NCBI GenBank assembly: GCA_002394635.1
Contig: DGUK01000015.1
Location: 1 to 64,000 of the forward strand
Direction of reading: 5' to 3'
Length of the DNA stretch: 64,000 nt
Origin: Faecalitalea sp. UBA4312
Lineage (GTDB): Bacteria; Bacillota_I; Bacilli_A; Erysipelotrichales; Erysipelotrichaceae
Notes under the pieces: generated by a model
Seen by the model: the letters and a program-made list of their open reading frames with translations, nothing else
Database searches by the model: none
What the model was told of the DNA's origin: nothing
Position numbers and translations under genes: made by a program
In this document: in pieces, positions 27,678-36,350 of the stretch
How positions within the stretch are numbered: position 1 is the first letter of the stretch
Layout: the number at the start of each line of letters is the position of its first letter

Positions 27678-29336
27678 ATGAAATTAAATGGTTCTCAAAT
27701 TGTAATGGAAGTACTTTTGGAACAAGGTGTAGATACAGTCTTTGGGTATCCGGGTGGGACTGCATTGAACGTCTACGATTCCTTGTATGATTATCAAGAT
27801 AAAATCCATCATGTTCTAACCGCACATGAACAAGGGGCTGCCCATGCCGCCGATGGATATGCACGCAGTACCGGTAAAACCGGCGTTGTATTTTCAACCA
27901 GCGGTCCGGGAGCTACCAATCTGGTAACAGGGATCGCTACTGCTTATATGGATAGCATTCCACTTGTTGCCATAACATGCAATGTTAGCGATGATATGAT
28001 CGGGCGTGATTCTTTTCAGGAAGTCAGTATTACAGGCATCACCCTGCCAATTACTAAACATAACTATTTCGTTAATAAAATTGACAATTTGGCCGCAGCG
28101 ATCCGAAACGCATTCAGAATTGCCAATGAAGGACGTAAAGGCCCGGTTCTGATCGATATCACAAAAGATGTAACAGCAGCAACCATCGAATATACTCCGA
28201 TGCCTCCAATTGCTCTAACCCCGAATCCGACATTTAATCAAACAACTATAGAGGAAGTCGCAAGTGTTATCAATATGTCAAAACGCCCTGTTATCTACTT
28301 TGGCGGCGGTGTTCAATCCAGCGGAGCACGAAAGGAACTGTATGAGCTGATCCAAAAAGCGGATATTCCGGCAACGTATACAATGATGGCTGCTGGTGTA
28401 ATTGACTGTGATGACCCAAAAAACCTGGGTCTTGTCGGTATGCATGGAACCGTTGCAGCTAACAAATCCATCGATGAGGCCGATCTGGTCATTGCATTAG
28501 GTACACGCTTTTCAGATCGTGTTGCTTTGAATCCGAAACGCTTTGCCCGAAATGCTGCCATCATACAGATTGATATCGATGCCAGTGAGATTAACAAAAA
28601 CGTTATGATCAATTACAGTATTATCGGCGATATCAAAGAAGTTTTAACGGCTCTGTTACCACAAGTTAATAAAGCAGAACATACGGAATGGATCGACAAA
28701 GTAACGGCTTATCAGAAGATAGTCCGTGCACCGATGCCGAATTCCCAGCTTCGTCCAAAGGAGATCATCGATTACGTATGCGATAATACAGACAAGGAAA
28801 CAATTTATGTTACCGATGTTGGACAACACCAAATGTGGGCTGCACAGTTTGTAAAACATCATAATATGCATTCCTTCATCACCAGTGGTGGACTGGGAAC
28901 AATGGGATTTGGCTATGGAGCTGCCATTGGTTCACAGGTTGCTAATCCCGATAAACGTGTCATCCACTTTACAGGTGACGGATCATTCCATATGAATATG
29001 AACGAAGCATGTACTGCTGTATCCTATGATCTTCCAATCATCACGATCATTTTTGACAACAAGGTCCTAGGAATGGTCTATCAGTGGCAGACGATTTTTT
29101 ATAACAAGCATTACTCGCAGACGATCTTGAATCGTAAAACCGATTACGAGGCCGTTGCTAAAGGATTTGGCGCACAAGGCTTTACATGTAATACATTGAA
29201 TGAATTCAAGGAGGCTTATAAAAAAGCTCTTCAATGTAAGGGTCCTGTATGGATTGCATGTAATATCGATAAAGAAGAACGTGTTTTACCGATGATTCCA
29301 AATGGCGGGTCGGTAAAAGACATGATCATTGACTAG
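27678..29336 (+). CDS. ilvB: Acetolactate synthase large subunit
   Basis: ThDP enzyme forming acetolactate or acetohydroxybutyrate. The 552 residues show VFGYPGGTALNVYD and HEQGAAHAADGYARSTGKTGVVF (catalytic Glu in HEQ), FAD/middle domain with GMHGTVAANKSIDEADLVIALGTRF, and the ThDP motif GDGSFHMNMNEACTAVSYDLPI. ATG 27678 has GGGAGG 7 nt upstream. It is followed 8 nt later by ilvN. Confidence 0.96.
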   Translation: MKLNGSQIVMEVLLEQGVDTVFGYPGGTALNVYDSLYDYQDKIHHVLTAHEQGAAHAADGYARSTGKTGVVFSTSGPGATNLVTGIATAYMDSIPLVAITCNVSDDMIGRDSFQEVSITGITLPITKHNYFVNKIDNLAAAIRNAFRIANEGRKGPVLIDITKDVTAATIEYTPMPPIALTPNPTFNQTTIEEVASVINMSKRPVIYFGGGVQSSGARKELYELIQKADIPATYTMMAAGVIDCDDPKNLGLVGMHGTVAANKSIDEADLVIALGTRFSDRVALNPKRFARNAAIIQIDIDASEINKNVMINYSIIGDIKEVLTALLPQVNKAEHTEWIDKVTAYQKIVRAPMPNSQLRPKEIIDYVCDNTDKETIYVTDVGQHQMWAAQFVKHHNMHSFITSGGLGTMGFGYGAAIGSQVANPDKRVIHFTGDGSFHMNMNEACTAVSYDLPIITIIFDNKVLGMVYQWQTIFYNKHYSQTILNRKTDYEAVAKGFGAQGFTCNTLNEFKEAYKKALQCKGPVWIACNIDKEERVLPMIPNGGSVKDMIID

Positions 29337-29344
29337 GAGGTTCT

Positions 29345-29845
29345 ATGGCTAAGGAAGTAATCAGTATATTCGTTGAGAATCAATCCAATGTTCTGACTAG
29401 AATTTCAAGCTTATTCGGCCGGCGCGGTTTTAACATTGATTCTCTGACGGTCTCAACAACCGACGATCCTAAGATTTCCCGAATTACGGTTGTATTTGAA
29501 GGAAGCGGACAAAAATTACAACAGATTCTAACACAGACGGAAAAGCTGGAAATCGTAAAAGAAGTCCGCCTGTTGAAAAAAAGTGAAAGTTTGTTCAGAG
29601 AACTTCTCTTATTGAAAATTGCCTGTGACAAATATAATCGTGCCGGTATTGTTCAGATTGTTGATATTTATCGAGGAAAAATCATATCTTTGAACAAGGA
29701 GTGCATGATCATAGAGCTGACAGGAGCACCGGAAAAAATCGATGGATTCCTGGATATGGTCAGTTGCTATGAAATCATGGAAATCTGTCGTACTGGAATC
29801 ACGGGTATTTCCCGTAACGCAATTGTAGATTCTGAAGATGTTTAA
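29345..29845 (+). CDS. ilvN: Acetolactate synthase small (regulatory) subunit
   Basis: Regulatory partner of IlvB that confers valine inhibition in the family. The 166 residues have an N-terminal ACT domain (ISIFVENQSNVLTRISSLFGRRGFNIDSLTVSTTDDPKISRIT) split by the usual NVLxRISxLF motif, and the C-terminal ALS_ss_C domain (SKRELLLLKIACDKYN-like). SD GGAGG lies 5 nt before the ATG. Confidence 0.96.
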   Translation: MAKEVISIFVENQSNVLTRISSLFGRRGFNIDSLTVSTTDDPKISRITVVFEGSGQKLQQILTQTEKLEIVKEVRLLKKSESLFRELLLLKIACDKYNRAGIVQIVDIYRGKIISLNKECMIIELTGAPEKIDGFLDMVSCYEIMEICRTGITGISRNAIVDSEDV

Positions 29846-29874
29846 AAAGTGATTCGTTATGAATCACTTTTATA
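29846..29874 (+). terminator. Intercistronic hairpin ilvN-ilvD
   Basis: AAAGTGATTC and GAATCACTTT flank a 5-nt loop just after the ilvN stop. The tail TATATAAAAA is not a true T-run, so it may be a weak terminator or an mRNA stabiliser setting ilvD level. Confidence 0.45.
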
Positions 29875-29891
29875 TAAAAAGGAGAAAAAGA

Positions 29892-31559
29892 ATGAATAAC
29901 AAAAAAAGTGCACAAGTGACACAAGGAATCGAAAAAGCCCCTATGCGTTCCTTATTCTACGCAATGGGATATACAAAAGAAGAATTGGATCGTCCGTTAG
30001 TTGGTATCGTATCCGCAAAAAGTGATATCGTTCCAGGACATGCACATTTAGATAAACTGGTAGATGCTATTAAAACCGGAATTGCTATGGCTGGTGGTAC
30101 GCCTATTGTAGTCCCTGCAATCGGTGTTTGTGACGGAATTGCGATGGGACATAAAGGCATGCATTATTCATTAGCCAGTCGTGAGCTTATTGCCGATTCT
30201 GTAGAAACAATGGCAGAAGCCCATTGTTTTGATGCATTGGTTCTTGTTCCAAGCTGTGATAAAATCGTACCCGGAATGGTTATGGGCGCTTTACGTGTAA
30301 ACGTACCGACCGTTGTTTGTAACGGTGGACCGATGCTGGCTGGAAATGTAAAAGGACAAAAAGTATCTTTATCCAAAATGTTTGAAGCCGTCGGTGCTCG
30401 TAAAGCGAATATGATCAACGATGAGGAATTAACCGAATTTGAACAAGGAGTATGTCCAGGATGCGGAAGCTGTGCCGGTATGTACACAGCCAATTCCGTA
30501 TCATGTTTATGCGAAGCCATGGGCATTTCCCTGCCGGGCAGCGGAACGATCCCGGCAGTCTATTCCGGACGGATCCAGTTAGCGAAGCACGCTGGTATGG
30601 CTGTTATGGATATGTTAGAAAAAGATATTAAGATCAAAGACATCATCAATGAACGTTCCATCAAGAATGCTCTCACATGCGATATGGCCTTAGGGTGCTC
30701 CTCCAACAGTGTTTTACATTTATTGGCAATTGCACAGGAAGCTGGTTATGATCTGAAGCTTGAAACATTTAATGAATTCAGCGATCGTACACCAAACCTA
30801 TGCCATCTGGCCCCGGCAGGTCCTACTCACATGGAAGATCTGGATTTAGCTGGTGGATTACAAGCTGTGCTTCGTGAATTGAGCGATTTAGACTTGATTG
30901 ACACTGAGTGTATGACAGTCACCGGTAAAACAGTAGGAGAAAATATACGATATGCTGTTAATAAAAACGAAGAGATAATTCGACCTACAAATCATCCGTA
31001 CTCATCTACCGGCGGTATTGCCATTTTATATGGAAACATCGCTCCGGACGGATCTGTTGTGAAAAGAAGTGCGGTTGCTCCGGAAATGATGGTTCACTCC
31101 GGGCCAGCTCGGGTTTTCGATTCTGAAGATGATGCTATTTCAAATATCTATGCCGGAAACATCAAAGATGGGGATGTTGTCGTTATCCGTTATGAAGGAC
31201 CGAAAGGTGGTCCAGGTATGCGTGAAATGTTGAACCCTACCAGTGCTTTAGCCGGTATGAAACTGGATAAAACCGTTGCGTTGATTACAGATGGACGCTT
31301 CTCCGGAGCCAGTCGTGGTGCTTCAATCGGTCACGTAGCACCGGAAGCAGCCAGCGGTGGTCCGATTGGTATTATCCAGGAAGGAGATATCATCGATATC
31401 GATATCCCAAATCATGTTTTAAATTTACGGATCTCTGATAAAGAATTCGCACATCGCATGGATCATTTGACGATCCTGCCTCCAAAAATTGATAAGGGCT
31501 GGCTAAAACGATACGCCGGATTGGTACAAGGCGCCAATATCGGAGCAATCTTAAAATAG
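29892..31559 (+). CDS. ilvD: Dihydroxy-acid dehydratase
   Basis: Iron-sulfur dehydratase giving the 2-oxo acids of Val and Ile. The 555 residues include [18 protein letters not shown] (first ILVD_EDD signature), [20 protein letters not shown] and the second signature [24 protein letters not shown] in overlapping parts. Three cluster-type cysteines are in SCDK, CGSC and the LGCSSNS region. ATG 29892 with GGAGAAA upstream. Third gene of ilvBN-D. Confidence 0.96.
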   Translation: MNNKKSAQVTQGIEKAPMRSLFYAMGYTKEELDRPLVGIVSAKSDIVPGHAHLDKLVDAIKTGIAMAGGTPIVVPAIGVCDGIAMGHKGMHYSLASRELIADSVETMAEAHCFDALVLVPSCDKIVPGMVMGALRVNVPTVVCNGGPMLAGNVKGQKVSLSKMFEAVGARKANMINDEELTEFEQGVCPGCGSCAGMYTANSVSCLCEAMGISLPGSGTIPAVYSGRIQLAKHAGMAVMDMLEKDIKIKDIINERSIKNALTCDMALGCSSNSVLHLLAIAQEAGYDLKLETFNEFSDRTPNLCHLAPAGPTHMEDLDLAGGLQAVLRELSDLDLIDTECMTVTGKTVGENIRYAVNKNEEIIRPTNHPYSSTGGIAILYGNIAPDGSVVKRSAVAPEMMVHSGPARVFDSEDDAISNIYAGNIKDGDVVVIRYEGPKGGPGMREMLNPTSALAGMKLDKTVALITDGRFSGASRGASIGHVAPEAASGGPIGIIQEGDIIDIDIPNHVLNLRISDKEFAHRMDHLTILPPKIDKGWLKRYAGLVQGANIGAILK

Positions 31560-31561
31560 TA

Positions 31562-31596
31562 AAAAGGATGTATCCATATAGATACATCCTTTTATT
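31562..31596 (+). terminator. Terminator of ilvBND
   Basis: AAAGGATGTATC and GATACATCCTTT around loop CATATA, then T-rich tail; 12-bp stem directly after the ilvD stop. Confidence 0.9.
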
Positions 31597-31610
31597 ATGG
31601 ATTGACAAAT

Positions 31611-31652
31611 AAAAAGGAATCTCCTTTGCTTCGTATGCAACATAGGAGATTC
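31611..31652 (-). terminator. Terminator of ilvC
   Basis: On minus GAATCTCCT and AGGAGATTC form the stem, with a nested TTGC/GCAA in the loop, followed by CCTTTTT. Confidence 0.85.
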
Positions 31653-31667
31653 ACTATACTGACTTCA

Positions 31668-32756
<1,089 letters not shown>

Positions 32757-32757
<1 letters not shown>

Positions 32758-32785
32758 TTGTAAGTCTGTTTTATATGATTGTCAA
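32757..32785 (-). promoter_or_regulatory. Promoter of ilvC
   Basis: Minus-strand TTGACA (32780-32785), 17-nt spacer, TACAAT (32757-32762), immediately followed by the operator pair. Confidence 0.8.
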
Positions 32786-32792
32786 TAAACAA

Positions 32793-33476
32793 TTAATCAT
32801 TTATTACCAATTGCTCATGTAATACCGCATGATGCAGATGAATAAGCACAGCGCTCTTTAACCCTTGTGCATCCCTTCTCTTTAAAAAATCCATGATCAT
32901 TATATGATCCTTGTAGGCATCTTCCGCTATCATTTCCAGGTTGATACGAAGGGCAAATGTTTTCTCTATAGTTTCGGTTATAATAGGCATGAACTGGCTT
33001 AAAAAATCGTTATGGCTAGCTTTGATAATAGATGAATGAAACGCACTTTCGCTGGCAATTCGTGCATTGCCTGTCGGATCTTCCAATATTTGTTTTTGTA
33101 CTTCCGCACCCAATTCCAGGATATGTTCGATTTCTTCATCCGTGGCACGGCGACATGCCAAAGCCGCAGCTTCCGGTTCAAAGATCATACGTGCTTCGTA
33201 TAGATCCCTTAATGTCACCTTTTCATCATTCATGCTCCATGTTGTTTCTGTAGGCTGGTTGAACGGATCTGTGACAAACGTACCACTACCTCTTTCCACA
33301 CGCAGAACCCCTTCACTGACCAATGTTCTGATCGATTCTCTTAATGTCGTACGGCTGATTCCTAACTGATTGGACAGTATATTCTCATTTGGCAGCTTTT
33401 CACCAGGTTTATATGATCCATTTTCAATCAGAGTACGTAAAGTATCGGCTGTTCTCGATGCTAAATTTTCTTTCAT
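32793..33476 (-). CDS. GntR-family regulator, FadR/FCD subfamily
   Basis: DNA-binding repressor or activator of 227 residues. The N-terminal winged helix-turn-helix is LSNQLGISRTTLRESIRTLVSEGVLRVERGSGTFV split over residues about 33-68; the C-terminal FCD ligand domain has DLYEARMIFEPEAAALACRRA, ESAFHSSII, DHIMIMDFL and HLHHAVL, supplying the Asp/His metal-binding set. Second gene after the DUF815 ATPase (8 nt gap), and upstream of ilvC in the same direction without a terminator. Paired operators before both this operon and ilvC suggest it autoregulates and controls ilvC; the effector is unknown. Confidence 0.92.
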   Translation of the reverse strand: MKENLASRTADTLRTLIENGSYKPGEKLPNENILSNQLGISRTTLRESIRTLVSEGVLRVERGSGTFVTDPFNQPTETTWSMNDEKVTLRDLYEARMIFEPEAAALACRRATDEEIEHILELGAEVQKQILEDPTGNARIASESAFHSSIIKASHNDFLSQFMPIITETIEKTFALRINLEMIAEDAYKDHIMIMDFLKRRDAQGLKSAVLIHLHHAVLHEQLVIND

Positions 33477-33484
33477 AATTTCCT

Positions 33485-34678
33485 CTATTTGATATTTTCA
33501 TTGATTTTGACGGTTTCAATAAACTGTTTTGCAGTACGTGGAGACCGCCCACTGCTTCGTATTGCAAAAGCTTCCGCTTCCTTCAAAAGCTCTTTGCGAT
33601 CCTTTTTCAGCCCGTAACGATCGGCCAGTTGGCCTACAATTTCCAGATAAAGATCTTTCATCGGTTTCTGGAACGTAATTGTCAAACCAAAGCGGGCAGC
33701 TAAACTCATGGTTTCTTGAATTGAATCATTCACAAATAGCTCAGTACCCATACGATTATTTACATCTTCTTTAACAAAATGACGTCGATTGCTGGTTGCA
33801 TAAACCAGTATATTTTTCTGCGGATGGTTCACGCCACCTTCCAAGATATTCTTTAATGCAATAAAACTATCATCATTGGAATCAAAGCTCAGATCATCAA
33901 TAAATAGAATAAAGTGCAGAGGATTATCCATCAACTGTTCCATAATGACAGGCATTGAGTTCAACTGATGTTTCTTTACTTCAATCAAACGCAGCCCTTT
34001 TGGATAATACTCGTTGACGACAGCTTTAATCGTTGAGCTTTTTCCGGTACCAGCGTCCCCATATAAAAGTACATTGTTGGCATCCAATCCTTGCAAAAAA
34101 GCCAGTGTGTTTTTTATAACCTGTTCTCTTTCCATTTGATATCCGATCAGCTCATCCAGCCTTTGCGGATCCGGAAAGCGGATTGGTACCAGTGTATCAT
34201 TTGCTATGCTAAATGCTCGATATTTGGCAAAAACGCCATACCCTGTCTTTGGGAGATTCTCCAGGTGTTCTTTATACGCCTTTACAAAATCATAGTAAGA
34301 TACCTCCCATTGTGGTAAAAATCCTCTATAATCCAATGATTTCAATAATTCATCACTTGTCAATAGACTTACTTTTTCCAAAAAAGTTAATTCTTGGATC
34401 AATGTTTTTTCCATCAACGGACTAATATCTTTTTTACGGGCAACGGAATGCACATAAGTGTTTTCATCATTCATAACTAATGAATAGATATAACGAGATA
34501 GATTGATATCTCTATCGTACAATGCAGCAACAAATTCACAATACTTTTCTATGAAATCTTCCACATCTTTTGGATCGGATCCGATTGTTTTCATCAATAA
34601 TTTAAACACCGGATCTTTTTTTAAGCTTGAAAAGATAGTAAGAGTATGAAGTTGCAGATTCCACATTTTCAGATTCAT
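33485..34678 (-). CDS. DUF815 AAA-type ATPase, function unknown
   Basis: A 397-residue P-loop protein. The N-terminal half (1-200) is a DUF815-type helical region; the ATPase core has Walker A GDAGTGKS at 207-214, Walker B FILFIDDLSFD near 250, sensor-like YATSNRRH near 285 and a small C-terminal lid with RSSGRSPRTAKQFIE. Role in the family is unknown. ATG 34678 has GGAGGG 8 nt upstream. First gene of an operon with the GntR regulator, under a consensus promoter followed by paired GntR operators; its link to branched-chain amino acid control is an inference from this. Confidence 0.85.
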   Translation of the reverse strand: MNLKMWNLQLHTLTIFSSLKKDPVFKLLMKTIGSDPKDVEDFIEKYCEFVAALYDRDINLSRYIYSLVMNDENTYVHSVARKKDISPLMEKTLIQELTFLEKVSLLTSDELLKSLDYRGFLPQWEVSYYDFVKAYKEHLENLPKTGYGVFAKYRAFSIANDTLVPIRFPDPQRLDELIGYQMEREQVIKNTLAFLQGLDANNVLLYGDAGTGKSSTIKAVVNEYYPKGLRLIEVKKHQLNSMPVIMEQLMDNPLHFILFIDDLSFDSNDDSFIALKNILEGGVNHPQKNILVYATSNRRHFVKEDVNNRMGTELFVNDSIQETMSLAARFGLTITFQKPMKDLYLEIVGQLADRYGLKKDRKELLKEAEAFAIRSSGRSPRTAKQFIETVKINENIK

Positions 34679-34694
34679 GATACCCTCCTTCAAG

Positions 34695-34728
34695 TTGTCA
34701 TACATCTTGTATAATAGTTGTATGACAA
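34695..34728. promoter_or_regulatory. Paired GntR-type operators at the DUF815-gntR operon
   Basis: TTGTCATACAT (34695-34705) and TTGTATGACAA (34718-34728), centres 23 bp apart, the same sequence, spacing and offset from the -10 box as at ilvC. They also lie about 85 bp upstream of the ilvA -10 box. Confidence 0.78.
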
Positions 34729-34756
34729 TTATAAAATGGTATACTCATCTTGTCAA
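34728..34756 (-). promoter_or_regulatory. Promoter of DUF815-gntR
   Basis: Minus-strand TTGACA (34751-34756), 17 nt, TATAAT (34728-34733): a perfect consensus promoter, which would be constitutively strong without the downstream operators. Confidence 0.85.
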
Positions 34757-34808
34757 TCAGCTTCAAATATTACTATCACGGTTATTTAAGATTATTTATT
34801 GTATTTTA

Positions 34809-34817
34809 TGTTATAAT
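34809..34817 (+). promoter_or_regulatory. Extended -10 promoter of ilvA
   Basis: TG-T-TATAAT at 34809-34817 is an extended -10 element without a clear -35; start near 34824, leader about 23 nt with a GAGG SD. Confidence 0.6.
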
Positions 34818-34846
34818 ATTCAAAATATGAAACGAGGTAAAACGAT

Positions 34847-36052
34847 ATGCTTACAATTGATAAAGTATTCTCTGCTAAGAATGTATTAAAAAAAGTCGTA
34901 CGTAAAACCGATCTTATGCCGGCAATGGGATTGTCTTCCGATAACAACGTTTATCTGAAACCGGAAAACCTGCAAAAAACCGGCTCATTCAAGATTCGTG
35001 GGTCATATTATAAAATCAGTCAGCTTTCCGAAGAAGAAAAAGCGAAGGGCATCATCGCCAGCAGCGCCGGGAACCATGCACAAGGTGTCGCATTAGCGGC
35101 ACAGCAGGAAAATATCCCTTGCGTTATCTGCATGCCGGATAATGCTCCGATTTCCAAGATTGAGGCCACAAAAGGATATGGCGCTAAAGTCTGCCTGGCA
35201 GAAGGGGCTTATGACGAAGCTTATGCTCTGGCAGCCAGGATGGCAGAAGAAAATGGATATACCTTTGTGCATCCATACGATGACGAAGATGTTATCGCCG
35301 GACAAGGAACAATCGGTTTAGAAATCATGGAAGCCATGGACGATGTCGATGCCATCGTTGTTCCAATCGGCGGAGGTGGTTTGATCAGCGGTGTCGCTTT
35401 TGCAGCAAAGAGCATGAATCCGAATATTAAGATTTATGGTGTACAAGCTGCAAATGCTGCCAGTATGTACCATTCCATTAAAGAAAATAAACAATTGACG
35501 CTGCCGAGTGTCAATACATTTGCTGATGGGATTGCTGTTAAACATCCGGGAGATATTACCTTCGAGATGGTAAAAAAATATGTGGATGAAATCGTCACTG
35601 TCAGCGAAGATGAAATAGCCGCTTCTATTCTGACCCTTTTAGAAAAACACAGGATCATTGCCGAAGGAGCCGGCGCTGTGTCTGTAGCAGCTGTCATGTT
35701 CAACAAGATTCCTCTGCACGGAAAGAATATCGTCTGTGTTGTTTCCGGAGGAAATATTGATGTCAATATCATCGACCGGGTCATTACCCGTGGTTTGTTG
35801 CTCAGCGGCCGAAAAACAAGCTTTGTGATCCAGTTAACGGATAAGCCTGGGCAGTTGACCGGTGTTAGCAAGATCATCGCCCAAAACGGCGGTAATGTTG
35901 TTGCCATTGATTATGACAATGCTGATCCAGACTTGGATATCAAAGACTGCTTGTTAAAGATTACTTTGGAAACAAGAAACAAAGAGCATTTGAATACAAT
36001 CAAAAACGATTTGAATCAGCATGGTTTCCAAATCGTCAAGGAAAGACAATAA
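34847..36052 (+). CDS. ilvA: Threonine dehydratase (ammonia-lyase) with C-terminal ACT domain
   Basis: PLP enzyme making 2-oxobutyrate from threonine, the isoleucine-specific entry step. The 401 residues have the PLP lysine at 49 in KTGSFKIRGSYYK, the phosphate loop PIGGGGLISG near 170, and a single ACT-like domain at about 325-401 (SFVIQLTDKPGQLTGVSKIIAQNGGNV). This short form with one ACT domain occurs in both catabolic and biosynthetic roles; the ilv context favours biosynthesis. Divergent from the DUF815-gntR operon. Confidence 0.93.
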   Translation: MLTIDKVFSAKNVLKKVVRKTDLMPAMGLSSDNNVYLKPENLQKTGSFKIRGSYYKISQLSEEEKAKGIIASSAGNHAQGVALAAQQENIPCVICMPDNAPISKIEATKGYGAKVCLAEGAYDEAYALAARMAEENGYTFVHPYDDEDVIAGQGTIGLEIMEAMDDVDAIVVPIGGGGLISGVAFAAKSMNPNIKIYGVQAANAASMYHSIKENKQLTLPSVNTFADGIAVKHPGDITFEMVKKYVDEIVTVSEDEIAASILTLLEKHRIIAEGAGAVSVAAVMFNKIPLHGKNIVCVVSGGNIDVNIIDRVITRGLLLSGRKTSFVIQLTDKPGQLTGVSKIIAQNGGNVVAIDYDNADPDLDIKDCLLKITLETRNKEHLNTIKNDLNQHGFQIVKERQ

Positions 36053-36131
36053 AAAAGCGGACTTTCAGGTCAATATCATTCAGTTATGTTAAGCGTCTAG
36101 CTGCATAAATACACTGAGAATTAAGATCCAA

Positions 36132-36171
36132 AGCGAAGGCACTTGTGTTACAGTCTCTTCGCTCTTTTTTT
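36132..36171 (+). terminator. Terminator downstream of ilvA
   Basis: AGCGAAG (36132-36138) and CTTCGCT (36157-36163) followed by CTTTTTTT. It lies about 80 nt past the ilvA stop. Confidence 0.75.
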
Positions 36172-36183
36172 GTTATCCGGTTA

Positions 36184-36279
36184 TTAAACGACTTTAGCCC
36201 TTTGTGGATTGCCCTTAGGGAGAACTTTTATCAGCTGTGCCACATCAATCTTATTTCTTAAAAACAGTCTAATATTTAC
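36184..36279 (-). pseudogene. Possible remnant of a lost gene
   Basis: A 31-codon open stretch on minus ends KVLPKGNPQRAKVV then TAA, with a protein-like composition but no start codon, no SD and an in-frame stop just upstream. It lies in the 298-bp ilvA-ileS gap between two terminators. I do not recognise the parent; it could be chance. Otherwise the gap holds only the two terminators. Confidence 0.25.
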
Positions 36280-36286
36280 TTAAAAA

Positions 36287-36322
36287 CAAAAAAAGGCAAC
36301 CACATATTTCTGTGATTACCTT
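36287..36322 (-). terminator. Terminator of ileS
   Basis: On minus GGTAATCACA and TGTGGTTGCC pair (two G-T wobbles) around GAAATA, followed by seven T. Confidence 0.82.
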
Positions 36323-36350
36323 ATTTCTTAACTTAATGATAATACTTTAA

